From: Cephalopachus bancanus
Taxonomy: Eukaryota; Chordata; Mammalia; Primates; Tarsiidae
Assembly (NCBI GenBank): GCA_027257055.1
Contig: JAPVLO010000019.1
Location: 18,534,501-18,598,500 of the forward strand
Direction: 5' to 3'
DNA length: 64,000 nt
Part shown: positions 46,567 to 58,471 of the stretch, one piece after another
Position numbering within the stretch: the stretch's first letter is position 1
Layout: each line of letters starts with the position of its first letter
Notes under the pieces: generated by a model
Told to the model about the DNA's origin: nothing
Database searches by the model: none
What the model saw: the letters and a program-made list of their open reading frames with translations, nothing else
Translations under genes and position numbers: made by a program

Positions 46567-47300
46567 AAGAGTCCCCGGAATGACTGGTCTCAAACCACAA
46601 ACCCAAATATGAAGACACTAATGGAGAGAATAAATAGAAATGAGGAGAGACAAGAAGAAAGAATGAAGGAGTTGATAACTGAGATGGTGGCAATAAAGAA
46701 TACAGTGAATGAAATGAATAACAAACTGATAAGCATGGAAAGCAGACTTAACCAAGCAGAAGAATGAATCTCAGAACTTGAGAACCAAAATATGAAACTA
46801 ACCCAAACTGTCAAAAACATAGAGAAGAAGATTAAAAAGTGGAGTTTCTGAGGCAGAAAGAGAGACAGAGAACCCCCTGGAACAAATATTATATGAAATT
46901 ATCCATGAAAACTTTCCTCATCTCTTCAGTGATGCGACCATTCAAAAACAAGAGATTCAGAGAATCCCTGCAAGATGACAAATGAGTAGACTAACTCCTA
47001 GACACATAGTAATTTCCTATACACAAAATAGGTATAAAAGAAAAAGTCCTAAAGACAGCAAGAGAAAAAGATCAGACTGCCTACAGGGGAAGACCAATTA
47101 TAACAGCAGCAGACTTATCCACAGAAACACTTCAGGCGAGGAGAGCTTGGAGCCCAATCCTCAAAATTCTCAAAGATAAACAATTTCAACCAAGAATTAC
47201 CTAACAAGCTAGGCTAAGCTTCATCTGTGATGGTGAATTAAAATATTTCCCAAACATTCAATCCCTAAGACCTTATGTTGCTTCCAGACCAGCTTTACAG
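46567..47300 (+). pseudogene. L1 ORF1 remnant (RNA-binding chaperone)
   Basis: The frame starts at ATG 46,567 and encodes a charged coiled coil (TLMERINRNEERQEERMKEL, then MNNKLISMESRLNQAEE). It stops at 46,765 with TGA where an Arg codon (CGA) is usual in L1 families, consistent with CpG decay. Related sequence continues past it: an RRM-like part near 46,880-46,990 (ENFPHLFSDATIQKQEIQRI) and a C-terminal part with TPRHIVIS and an Arg/Lys-rich segment. The intact family protein forms trimers that bind L1 RNA; this copy cannot. Confidence 0.8.
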
Positions 47301-50300
47301 GAAACATTTTTTAAAAGTATTAAACACAGAAGAAAGGGAAAAAAGAATAGCAATGCCCTTCTCAAGAATGCGGGAAAAAGATTGAAAACACACATGAATC
47401 AACCAAAAAATCAAAAGAAAGAAAACAAACAAACAGCAACAACAAACTCTATAAGAACCTCGTGACAGGAATAAACTCTCACATTTCAATAATTAGCCTA
47501 AATGTGAATGGACTGAAAAGACATAGAATAGCAAAATGGATAAAATATCATGAGGCAGCAATATATTGTCTCCAAGAAACTCATCTCACCAGAAGCACAC
47601 TCACAAACTCAAAGTAAGAGAATGGGAAACAAAATTTCAGGTGAATGGAACACAAAAGAAAGCAGGAGTCACAATCTTAATAACAAACAAAATACCCTTT
47701 AAGCTATCAAAAATTTAAAATGATACAGAGGGTCACTACATAATGATAAAAGGTTCAATCCATCAACAAGAAATATTCATCCTAAAAATATATGCACCCA
47801 ACATGGGAGTACTAACTTTCATAAACCAGTTTCCAGGTAAACTTTAAAAAGATATTGCCTCTAACACTATCATAGCTGCAGGCTTAAACACCCCACTCAC
47901 AACCCTAGACTGATCATCAAGACAAAATATCAACAAAGAGATCCACAACCTCAACACGAAGCTTGACCAAATGAACTTAATTGATGCCTACAGAACAATC
48001 CACCCCACAATCACAGAAAATGCATTCTACTCATTACCACATAGACCGTACCCTGAGATCAATCAAATCTTTGGCCATAAATCGAGCACAAATAAATTTC
48101 ACAAGATTGAAATCCTGCCATGCATCTTCTCAGACCACAGTGGAATAAAAAAAAATCAACACCAACAAAGTTCCCCCAAAACCCAGAAAGACATGGACAC
48201 TAAACAGCATGATGCTAAGCAACTTCTGGGTCAACATGGAAATCAAAACACAGATTAAAAGATACCTGGAAACAAATGAAAATGAAATATCTTACCAAAA
48301 CCCCTGAGATGCCATGAAATCAATATTAAGAGGGGAATTCATATCTCCTCATGAAAAAAATGGAAAGGTCACAGGTTAACAGCCTAAAAAAATCATCTAA
48401 GGGAGCTGGAAAAGCAAGACCACCAAAACCCTAACTTCAGCAGAAGAATTCAGATCACCAAAATAAAGGCCCTAATTCAGGACATAGAAGAAAAAAAAGA
48501 TAATACAAAAAAATCAATGAAACAAAAAGCTGATTCTTTGAAAGGATAAACAAGATTGATGGCCCCCTAGCTAGACTGATCAAGAAAAAGAGAGAAAAAG
48601 CCCAAATAAACACAATCAGAAATGCAAAAGATCAAGTCACAACAGACCCCGAAGAAATACAAAAGATTATCAGAGACTACTATGTACACTTTTATGGAAA
48701 CAAACTTGAAAATCTAAAGGAAATGGGGGACTTTCTGGCATCACACAACCTCCCCAAGTTGAAACAAAAAGAAATCGAGACCCCAAATAGATCAATAACA
48801 ATCCAGGAAATTGACTATGTCATAAGAAAACTATCTACAAAAAAAAACCCTGAATCAGATGGGATGGCTTTCCAGCAGAATTCTACAAAACATACACAGA
48901 GGAGCTGATACCAATCCTACTAAAAGTATTCCAGGCAATCGAGAAAGATGGAACTCTCCAAATCACGTTATTAAGCTAACATCACATTGCTAGCCATACC
49001 AGGTAAAGATCCAACAAAGAAAAAGAACTACAGGACGATATCCTTGATGAAGACAGATGCTAAAATTCTCAACTAAGATCCTGCAAATTGGATTCAACAA
49101 CACATCTCAAAAATCATCCACCATGAAAAAGTAGGCTTCATCCCCAGGATGCAGGGCTGGTTCAACATTCGTAAGACCATAAACGTAATTAAATACATCA
49201 ACAGATGTAAAAACAAAAACCACATGATTATATCATTAGACACGGAAAACGCTTTTGATGAAATCCAGCACCCCTTAAAAACCCTCGAATATCTAGGCAT
49301 AGATGGACATGCCTCAACATAGTAAGAGCCATCTACGAAAAACCCATAGACAACATACTGCTAAACAGACAGAAATTGAAACCATTTACCCTGAAAACCG
49401 AAACAAGACAAAGAAGCCTGCTCTCACCCCTCCTTTTCAACATAGTTTTGGAAGTACTAGCTAGAGCAATTAGACAAGAGAAGGAGATCAGGGGTATCCA
49501 AATAGGAAAAGTGGAAGTCAAATTATTCCTCTTTGCAAATGACATGATTCTATACCTCAAAAACCCAAGAGAATCTGTCAAAAACCTCCTTGCACTGATA
49601 AAGGACTATGGCAAAGTCTCATGGTATAAAATCAATGTGCAAAAGACACTCACATTTCTATACACCACCAATAAACAAACAGAAACCCAAATAAAAAGCA
49701 CAATCCCATTCACAATAGCGAGAAAAAAAATCAAATACTTTGGCATGTTCCTAACCAAAGACATGAAAGACCTCTGCAATGAAAACTACAAAACACTACT
49801 CAAAGAAATCAAAGATGACACACACAAATGGAAAAATATTCCATGCTCATGGACTGGAAGAATCAACATTGTTAAAATGTCCATTCTACCCAAGGCAATC
49901 TACAGATTTAAGGCAATACCCATTAAACTACCAGCAGCATTCTTCTCAGACCTGGAAATGACAATACAGGAATTCATATGGAAACATAAATGACCACGAA
50001 TCACCAAAACAATCCTCAGCAAAAAAATTTAAAAGCAGGAGGTATCACACTGTCAGACTTTATTATAAATCTACAATAATAAAAACAGCTTGGTATTGGT
50101 ACAAGAACAAGCATATAGACCAGTGGAACAGGATAGAAATTCCAGAAACAAAGCCTCAATTTCTCAACCAACTCATCTTTGACAAAGCCTCTATCACCAA
50201 CCACTGGAGAGAGGAGAACTTATTCAGTAAATGGTGCTGGGAAAACTGGCTGACCACATGCAGATTAAAACAAGATCCCTATCTATCACTATACACAAAA

Positions 50301-50324
50301 ATGAACTCTAAATGGATCAAAGAC

Positions 50325-50660
50325 AGTAGCAAATATCTGTCTGGGTACGGGGAAACATCCCATATCAGCAGGGTGCCTGAATGAAACGCAATTGTATACC
50401 TAACCCTTAACTGTACCCCACAACTTCACAATAAATAAATAAACAAATAAAAAATAAATAAAAAATTTAAAAATTTAAAAAAAGAATGAACAGTAGAACT
50501 ACCATTTGACACAGCAATCCCACTACTGCCCTTGTGTCTACCACATGTCCTCGCTTTCATACTCAAGTGACCCTGGCAAAGAAGGAAATCATTATATAAA
50601 GGCAAATTATTACCCAAAGGAAAATAAATCATTATATAAAAAATAAATAAATAAATAAAT
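50325..50660 (+). mobile_element. 5'-truncated L1 with 3' transduction, nested in ORF2
   Basis: The insert begins AGTAGCAAATATCTGTC in the 3' UTR of the same L1 family, reaches CACAATAAATAAATAAAC, and then continues for about 200 bases of other DNA that includes a piece of another L1 (GTAGAACTACCATTTGACAC). It ends in an AAAT-rich tail. Perfect 15-bp duplications AAATGGATCAAAGAC lie at 50,310-50,324 and 50,661-50,675. ORF2 text resumes exactly after the second. Confidence 0.88.
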
Positions 50661-51103
50661 AAATGGATCAAAGACCTAAATGTAAAACTTCTAACTATAA
50701 GACTCTTAGAAAATGCAGGAGACACCATTATGGAAATTGGAACTGACAACCAATTCCTGATCAAAACCCTAAGTGCCCAAGCCATAAGTGATAAGACAGA
50801 CAAGTGGGACCTCATCAAACTGACAGGCTTCTGCAAAGCCAAAGAAACCATCAAGAGAGCAGAGAGACAGCCCACAGACTGGGAAAAATTCTTGCCAACA
50901 ATATGTCTGACAAAGGCCTAACACCTAGGATCTACAAGGAACTCAAACGTGCCAAAAAGAAAAAAAGCAAACAGCCCCATTACAAAGTGGGCAAAAGACA
51001 TGAATAGACACTTCTTAAAAGAAGACATACAAGCAGCCTACCGATAAGAAAAAATGCTCCATCTCACTGGTCATCAAAGAAATGCAAATTAAAACTACAC
51101 TGA

Positions 51104-51401
51104 AGCCGGGCTCGGTGGCTCAGCCTGTAATCCCGTGCCTTTGGGAGGCTGAGGTGAGTGAATTGCCTGAGCCCGCGGGTTCGAGACCCACCTGGGCAAC
51201 TTGGCGAGACCTCATCTCTACAATAAATCAAAAAATTATTAGCCGGGCATGGTAGCGCGCGCCTGTAGTTTCAGCTACTTGGAAGGCTGAGGCGTAAGGA
51301 TCGCTGGAGCCCAGCAGGTCGAGGCTGTGGTGGCCAGGAACAGCCAATACACTCCAGGTGGGGCGACAGAGTGAGACTCCAACTCAAAAAAAAAAAAAAA
51401 A
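51104..51401 (+). mobile_element. Alu SINE, lineage-specific type, low divergence
   Basis: A full dimeric Alu with perfect 13-bp target duplications AAAACTACACTGA (51,091-51,103 and 51,402-51,414). It keeps CCCGCGGGTTCGAGACCC at the B box and GCGCGCGCCTGTAG in the right arm, so many CpGs survive and it is among the youngest here. Confidence 0.97.
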
Positions 51402-51936
51402 AAAACTACACTGAGATACCACCTAACTCCAGTCAAAACAACCATTATCAATAACTCAAAAAACAAGAAATGTTGGAGAGGATGTGGCAAAAAGGGAACA
51501 CATCTACACTGTTGGTGGGAGTGTAAATTAGTACAGCCTCTGTGGAAAACAGTGTGGCGATTCCTAAAAGATCTAAAAATTGACCTTCCATATGACTCTA
51601 CAATCCCCCTACTGGGAATATACCTGGAAGAACTCAAATCACTCTATAAAAAAGATACCCGCACACATATGTTTATCGCAGCATTGTTCACAATAGCAAG
51701 AACATGGAACCACCCTTGCTGCCATCAAAAGAGGACTGGATAAAAAAATGTGGTACATATACACAGTGGAATATTATGTAGCCATAAAGAAGAACAAAAT
51801 CATGGACTTCATAGCAAACCTGGATGGACTTAGAGTCCATAATACTGAGTGATCTTTCACAGAAACAAAGAACTGAGTATCACTTGTTCTCACTCATAGG
51901 CGGACCTTGAACAACTATCGTAATACTATAAGAAAA

Positions 51937-52024
51937 GAATTGGCAGTAGCGGGAAACTGCAGTGATGGGGGCAGGAAAGCAGGATTGGCAGTAGTAGGAA
52001 TCTGCCTGGGGAAGGCGGAGCACA
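51937..52024 (+). repeat. Imperfect 44-bp tandem duplication in the L1 3' UTR
   Basis: Units GAATTGGCAGTAGCGGGAAA... (from 51,937) and GGATTGGCAGTAGTAGGAAT... (from 51,981) are related, with the second half diverged. Confidence 0.6.
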
Positions 52025-53204
52025 AAAAGAAAACAAAGAAATAAGATAAAAATATAGATAGATAGTTATAGATTGATATTTATATATACATATGGAAATG
52101 TTAAAACTTGCAAAGAAAAAGAGTGTATAACATTCAGTATATGGAAATGTGATTGATACAGATTTTATAAAAAGTAACTGTGGATGCAAGATGATAATTG
52201 AATAGTAGTCAATGTATTCAGAAAAAGAACATAAAATTTAGAATGTTATATTCGGCTAAACAGTCTTTCAAATGTAAGGGCATGACAAATAATATTCTAC
52301 ATACACAAAGTCTCAGCTAAGTGGTTATAGAAAGATCCACACTGAAAACAGTTTAAAGTGCATAAATAAATGAAACTAAATCCAAAAAATGCTGCAAAAG
52401 AGGCAAGAAGTAAGATGGTCAAAATACTGGAAGAACTGAACTAATACATTGCAATATTACATATAGACCCAATTTTGTAAATAATTCAAATCCATTTTAG
52501 GCAATTATTAACAAAAATTGGCACATTGAATTTTTATAATTCTGGCGTATGTTTTCTTAAACAGAAATTCTAAAGAAAAACAGGTTGAAAATAAGAGAAT
52601 GGGAAAAAAGTATCAGGCAAATTCTTATAAAGGAAGATTATATAGATATTTTAATATGATTTAAACCAGACTACTAGAAAAAAATGCAATAGTAATAAAG
52701 AGAACTACTTCATAGTGATTAAAAGTTTGATTAATAAAAAAACATTTAGCAATTTTTAAAACTTTATTCATCTAATGATCTCAAAATATACAAAGAAAAA
52801 AGACAGAAGTGCTGAGAAATTCTGATAAATCGCCATTATAGGGAAATTTCAAGAAAGCTCTCTACCATTATTTGATAGGTCAAAAAATTATTCAGAATAA
52901 AGATAATATGAACAACAGAATTAACTTGACTTATTGGATCTATGTAGAATAACAAACAACTGTATAATGCACATTTTTCAGGTTTATTTAAAATATTAAC
53001 ACAGCTTAATACTACTAGGCCCATATGAACAACCTCAAAAAATTTCAAAATGTGTATTATGCACATTAGTTTCTGATCATAACTCATTTAAGCTAAATAT
53101 TAACAATTTCTTGTTAAAAATGAATTCCCACACTTTGAAAATTTTAAAATACATTGTACTTAGTTTGTAAGTGAAAAGAAATCATAATAAAATTATTTTT
53201 ATAT

Positions 53205-54160
53205 GTTTTTAAATTTTATTTTTTAATTTTGATTGAAAATTTATACTTCTGTGTATTTATGGAGTACAGAGTGGTGCTATGATTTATTAATACAATGTAT
53301 GATAATTAAATTAACCTAATTAATGGATCTGTCACCTCAAATATAGTCATATGCTTTGAGTAGTATGGATGTTTTTTTCAATATTAATTCTTCCAATTCA
53401 TGAACATGAATATTTTTCTTGAGTATTTGCATCTTCATCAATTTCTTATGTTCGTATTTTATGGTTTTTAATGTGCAGTTCCTTCAATTCCTTGGTTAAA
53501 TTTATTCCTAATCTTGGGGGGTAAGTATTGTAAATTGGGCTTTATTCCTTTTTCAAGGAATTCATTGTTAAAGAAACACAACTGGTGTTTGTGTGATAAT
53601 TTTGTATTCTGCAACTTGACTGTCTTTGTGTGTCAGTTTATTGGTTTTTTGGTGGACTCCTTATGGTTAAGATCATGTTGTCAGCAAAGAGTGACAATTT
53701 CACATTTTCCTTTCATATCTGGATGCATTTTATTTCTTTCTTTTGTCTAATTGCCCTGAACTTCCAATATTATGTTGCATATAAGCATTCGTATCTTGTT
53801 CCAGATCTTAAAAGAAAGGGCTTTAATTTTTTACCACTAAATTATTGTAGTTGTATGTTTATCATATATGGTCTTCATTGCGTTGGGTACGTTTATTTAT
53901 TGAGATCTTTCATCATAAAAGGATATTGGAATTTGTCAGATGTTCTTCTCTTTCTAATGAGAGGATTATATGGTATATGTCCTTGATTCTGTTAATGTGA
54001 TATATCACATTTATTGATTGGTGTATGTTGAACCATTCTTGCACTCCAGGGATAAATATCACTTGAGCATGGAGAATAGTCCTCTTAATACATTGTTGAA
54101 TTCTGTTAGTATTTTGTGGAGGATTCTTGCATCTATGGTCCATAATAAAATTTTTAAATA
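53205..54160 (-). mobile_element. L1 LINE, antisense, nested within the old L1
   Basis: It starts with the antisense of an L1MA-type 3' UTR (TTGATTGAAAATTTATACTTC, ATGGATCTGTCACCTCAAAT), then jumps to antisense reverse transcriptase (53,370-54,160, with GGTTAAATTTATTCCTAATC and GTTGAACCATTCTTGCACTC). The sense-strand L1 text on its two sides (ending about 53,180, resuming about 54,160) is contiguous in L1 order. Confidence 0.7.
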
Positions 54161-54590
54161 TTCAGAACTGAATGAGAATCACAAAACTGATAATGTATTA
54201 ACAATTGATAATATGTTATAATATAATAATGATAATGAAAATCTGCAGACTACAGGCAAAATAGTGCCTCAAGAGAAATTTATGGCTGTGTACGTCTATG
54301 TTGGAAAATAATGGAGCCTCAAATTACTGAATTAATTGTTCTCCACCTTAATGAACAAAAGAGTAAGCCAAAAATAATAAATAAAGGGAAAGATATAACA
54401 ATAAAAAATTAATGGAAGTTAACAAAATAGAAAACAAAAATATAATACGGCATCATAACAAAACCAAAAGATTCGTCAGAAAGAAAAAAAAACTTAAGAA
54501 GCCTTTGAGCACTAATGAAGAGAAGAGAGGAATCATAAATTAAAAAATATTGTGAATGGAAAAGGGTAAAGTCTACAAAATAAACTCCAG

Positions 54591-54878
54591 GTTTATTTTT
54601 TGAGTTGTAGCCTCTCTGTACCCCAGACTGGAGTGCAGTGGCATAATACTGGCCACCTCAGCCTTGACCTTCTGGGATCCAGCGATCCTTCCACCTCAGC
54701 CTTCCAAGTAGCTGGAACTACAGGCACACACTACCATGCCTGGCTAATTTTTTTGATTTATTGTAGAGATGAGGTCTTGCCAATTTGCCAGGCGTGTCTT
54801 GAACCCGCGGGCCCAGGCAATTCACTCACCTCTGCCTCCCAAAGCATGGGATTACAGGCTGAGCCACCGAGTCCGGCC
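54591..54878 (-). mobile_element. Alu SINE, lineage-specific type, older subfamily
   Basis: A full antisense Alu with perfect 11-bp target duplications ATAAACTCCAG (54,580-54,590 and 54,879-54,889). The A tail is nearly absent. Confidence 0.95.
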
Positions 54879-54904
54879 ATAAACTCCAGATTTTAAAAAA
54901 TTAA

Positions 54905-55420
54905 ATATATGACCATATTCACAGCAATAGTATTCACAATTGCTAAAATAAGGAAGGAACTCAAGTGTGCATCTACAGATGATTTGATAGGAAAAATGTG
55001 GTATATATAAAATACAAAATTATTCAGCCTTAAAAAGAAAAGAAATGTTGATATATGCTAAAGCATGCATGAACCATAAGGACATTATGCTAAATGAAAT
55101 AAGCTAGTTAACAAACAAATATTATTTGATTCCACTTATATGAGATGCTTAGAGTAGTCAAAAATCATAAAGACAGAGTACATTGGTGATTGCCAAAGGC
55201 TGAGGGAGAAGAAGGTGGAGAGTTGTTGTTTAATGGATACACAGTTTCAATTTGCAGGATAAAAAGAGTAACAGGGATGAATGGTGGTGATGTTTTCAAA
55301 ACATTTCGAAGGTATTTAATGCCACTAAAATGTACACTTAAAAATGATTAAGATGGTAAATTTTATGTTATGTATATATTGCCAGAATAAATAAAATAAT
55401 TGGAAAAAAGTTTAAGTGAT
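54905..55420 (+). mobile_element. L1M-type 3' end
   Basis: TTCACAATTGCTAAAATAAG, AATTATTCAGCCTTAAAAAG, GATTCCACTTATATGAGATG and AAAATGTACACTTAAAAATG give the ORF2 tail and 3' UTR of an L1M element in sense. Confidence 0.75.
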
Positions 55421-56010
55421 AATAAAATAATACTACCAATGACTGCCTATAATTTTTAAAACTTAGATAAAGTGTCTAAGCTCCTAGGAAAAAATATAAC
55501 TTACTAGAACAACTCAAGAAGAGATAAAAATATTAAATAGTCTTATAACTATTAAACAAATTGAACTTTGTCTTTAAAATCCCTCTCACTGTGGGATCTT
55601 TTCTGCTTTCTCAATAAATCCGACTTTCTCACACACACACACAAAAAAATCTTCTCACAGATAAAACATTTGACCTTGTTTTACAGGTGATACTTTTTCC
55701 AAATGGTTAAGTAATAGAATGTCCCAATTCTATGCAAACATTTCCAGAAAATAGAAAAGGGGAATATTTCCCAGCTTATTTTTGAAGTTAGTATAGCCCA
55801 AATACTAAAACCATGCAAAAGTGTTCTAGGAAAGGGAAAAAAATCTTACTATTTCATTTTGAATATGGAGGCAAATCATTTTTTAAAATATTAACAAACC
55901 TACCAAACTAAAAACATATTTAAAAGATAATACACCTTGGTTAAATTTGTTTTAACCCAGATATGCAAGGATGATTAAATACTTTTGAAATCATATCAAG
56001 AGACTAATAG

Positions 56011-56294
56011 ACTCGGTGGCTCAGCCTGTAATCCCAGCGCTTTGGGAGGCTGAGGTGAGTGGATTGCCTGAGCCCGCAGGTTCGAGACTCACCTGGGCAA
56101 CTTGGTGAGACCTCATCTCTACAATAAAATCAAAAATTAGCCGGGCATGGTAGCGCATGCCTGTAGTTCCAGCTACTTGAAAGGCTGAGGCAGAAGGATT
56201 GCCGGAGCCCAGTAGGTCGAGGGTGCGGTGGCCGGGAGCATGCCATTGCACTGAAGTCTGGGTGACAGAGTGAGACTCCAACTCAAAAAAAAAA
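56011..56294 (+). mobile_element. Alu SINE, lineage-specific type, older subfamily
   Basis: It starts ACTCGGTGGCTCAGCC (missing the first few bases). Duplications AGAGACTAATAG (55,999-56,010) and AGAGATTAATAG (56,295-56,306) flank it. The right arm has GGGAGCATGCCATTGC. Confidence 0.95.
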
Positions 56295-56843
56295 AGAGAT
56301 TAATAGAAAAAAAGATAGAATGTTTCAATAAATACAGGAAAAGAATTTGATAAAATGCAACACTCATTCTTAATAAATTCTCATTAAGTTAATAATAAAT
56401 AAGAACTTATGAAGAATATCTATTTTATAATCTAGGAAATATATGATCTTATATCATTTTTATAATTGCAAAATAATTACAGTTATCATTTATATTCTAG
56501 ATTGTACTGGAAGTCTTAACCAATAAAATAAGCCTAAAAAGAAAATATATTCATAAGGGTTTGTAGATGATATGGTTTTTTAAATAGGCAGTCTAGAAGA
56601 ATCCACAACAATTTACTTGAATAGAAGAATTTAGCAAAATAGCTGGATGCATGATCAACCTAAAATATAACAAGAAAAAATTAGAAAACATAAAAAGGGA
56701 ACACCATATGCAATAGTATCAGAGTAACAAAAGACATGCAAGAATCTACAAGGACAATTTTAAAACTTTATTCAATTTATAAAATAATGAAATAGATGGA
56801 GAGATTGATAGATTTGAACACAAAATAAATAAAATATTCTTCT

Positions 56844-57047
56844 GCCAGGCATGTTGGTTCACACCTGTAATTCCAGCACTTTGAGAGACTGAGGCAGGAG
56901 GATGACTTGAGACTAGAAATTTGAGACCAATCTGGGCAATACAGCAAGACACCACCTCTATAAACATTTTTTATTTAAATTAATCAAGTGTGGCGGTGGG
57001 CATATGTAGTCCTAGCTGTTCAAGTGGTTGGTGCTAGAGGATCACTT
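56844..57047 (+). mobile_element. AluJ-type SINE, left portion, split by an LTR
   Basis: It begins GCCAGGCATGTTGGTTCACAC and reaches CTAGAGGATCACTT in the right arm. The remainder lies at 57,653-57,740. Confidence 0.85.
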
Positions 57048-57652
57048 TGAAACCGCCTACATAAAATTGCCATCATGTCCTAATCCCTGGGTAAAGGACA
57101 GGGTTAATCAACATAGTCTCTCAAAAAATGCTTGAGGACAACAGCTTCAGTTAAAGGATAAAAGTGATTTCAGTCTCCAGGAGGGACCCTACCTCCTCTA
57201 TGCCTTCTTCCTAAGCCCCCTCCATAATGGCTCATTAACGGTCAGGGGACTTGCTTTATAGATAGCATCTATTGTAAAACCTATGAATAATATTTGAGAT
57301 ATTTTTCAGATGTTGTCCTTTGACAGATCCTAACCTCCACCCAGGCTCAGAACCCCAGGAGGTTCTCAATGGTCCTGTGATGCCCCCTCTCAGAAATCAG
57401 CTCTGAAACAAGAAAACATTCCCAACAGCTCCCCCATAATGTATCCACCAATCAGAAGTCCCTATCTCTCTGCCTGCTATGTTTCCTTTAAAAATCCTAT
57501 CCTTTACATTGCCAAAGAGGCAGATTTTAATAACTTCTCCTGCCCTTCTCACTCAGCTGTTTTGCAATATTAAACTCTTTTTCTATTGTAATGGCTGTGT
57601 CCGTTTTGGTTTTTCTGGGCAGTGGGCATAGGAACCTGGTCAGGCTGTAGCA
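57048..57652 (+). mobile_element. Solo LTR of a class I (ERV1-like) retroelement
   Basis: It is 605 bp with TG...CA ends (TGAAACCGCC...GGCTGTAGCA). A perfect 4-bp duplication ACTT lies at 57,044-57,047 and 57,653-57,656, as is typical of gammaretrovirus-like integrases. Promoter-like features include a TTTAAAAATCC TATA-type region near 57,487 and a poly-A type signal ATTAAA near 57,570, followed by a TCTTTTTCTATTG region. No internal sequence remains. It has no match I can name. Confidence 0.8.
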
Positions 57653-57740
57653 ACTTGACCCCAGGAATTTGAGGTTACAGTGAGCTGTGATCACTGCAGT
57701 ACAGTTTGGGCAACAGAATGAGAATCTATCTCTCAAGTTA
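57653..57740 (+). mobile_element. AluJ-type SINE, right portion
   Basis: ACTTGACCCCAGGAATTTGA, GTGAGCTGTGATCACTGCAG and TTTGGGCAACAGAATGAG continue the right arm of the AluJ begun at 56,844. Confidence 0.85.
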
Positions 57741-58305
57741 TATATAATTATAACATGTTATAATATCTCTCTTCTTCAAAATATTACTTAAGAGAAGTGA
57801 AAAAGAAAGTTAAAAATTGAGAAAATATATTTTTATTACTCAGCTTCAACAAACAATTACCTATTTAAAAAAGACTCTTTGAAATTAGTAGAAAGAACAC
57901 AAATAATCTACTAGAAAAATAGACAAATACAGAAGAAATGCATGGCCAAGAAACATGAAAAGGTATTTTTAATCATAGAAATGAAAACTAAGACCACAGT
58001 ATGATACCATTTTATAGTTAATAAACTGACAAAATGTTTAAAATCAGGATTTTGTAGGACTATATGGAGGTGAAATAAAACAATGTTTAAAATAAAGTAA
58101 AAGAATGATGAATATAGAATTCATGATAAAGTTTGCCTCAGATGGAGAAAACTGGAAGAAGTGAAAGGATGAGGATAACTGTCACAACCAACCAAATGGC
58201 CGGAACTGCTGGAAGTGAAAGCATTCACCCAAGTCAGACTAGAATAGAGAAGAACAGGTTCAGGTTTATTGCGTTCATTGCAAGGGAGCAACAAGTATGC
58301 AACAT

Positions 58306-58471
58306 AAGTTATCCTTTAGAATGATTATGGTAAAGGCTAATCAGCCATTACATATAAATATATCACATATTTTTTCATTAAAAAATTAAAAACTATCTCA
58401 AACTTCTCTACCAATAAAATGAAGAGGGGTGATCTTAAACCTCTAGGTGTTTAAGGGCATGGCAGTGGCCC
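58306..58471 (+). repeat. First copy of the direct repeat
   Basis: Shared landmarks with the second copy: ATTACATATAAA, ATATCACATA, AACTATCTCAAACTT, TCTACCA and AAGGGCATG(G/A)CAGTGGCC. Identity is roughly four in five by eye. Confidence 0.8.

Larger units (their letters stand above)
47462..51890 (+). pseudogene. L1 ORF2 remnant (endonuclease and reverse transcriptase)
   Basis: The usual ATG reads GTG at 47,462. The endonuclease start is clear, with SLNVNGL and CLQETHL carrying the expected Asn and Glu positions. The reverse transcriptase includes [13 protein letters not shown] and LETEKRF-like stretches near 49,140-49,260 and an open 205-codon frame at 49,376-49,993 with [19 protein letters not shown]. 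The catalytic FADD box reads FAND (49,532-49,543), so an essential Asp is lost. The C-terminal region is split by a nested L1 and an Alu. Many stops confirm it is dead. Confidence 0.88.
46186..52050 (+). mobile_element. Lineage-specific L1, near full length, interrupted
   Basis: In order: 5' UTR-like sequence to 46,566, ORF1 remnant, short spacer, ORF2 (endonuclease, reverse transcriptase, C-terminal domain), 3' UTR and an A-rich tail near 52,020-52,060. A nested L1 copy (50,325-50,660) and an Alu (51,104-51,401) interrupt it. Removing them leaves about 5.2 kb. It is inactivated by several stop codons, but far less diverged than the old L1s at 0.1-2.7 and 52-58 kb. Confidence 0.9.
52065..58100 (+). 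mobile_element. Old L1 LINE, heavily interrupted
   Basis: Sense L1 blocks recur in order: endonuclease part near 52,560-53,180; 54,160-54,590 (AGAACTGAATGAGAATC, AGAGAAATTTATGGCTGTG); reverse transcriptase part near 55,440-56,000 and 56,297-56,770 (GATGATATGGTTTTTTAAAT); C-terminal part near 57,760-58,100. Other elements sit between. At 54,905-55,420 an L1 3' end intervenes, so more than one old L1 may be combined. All coding capacity is gone. Confidence 0.6.
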
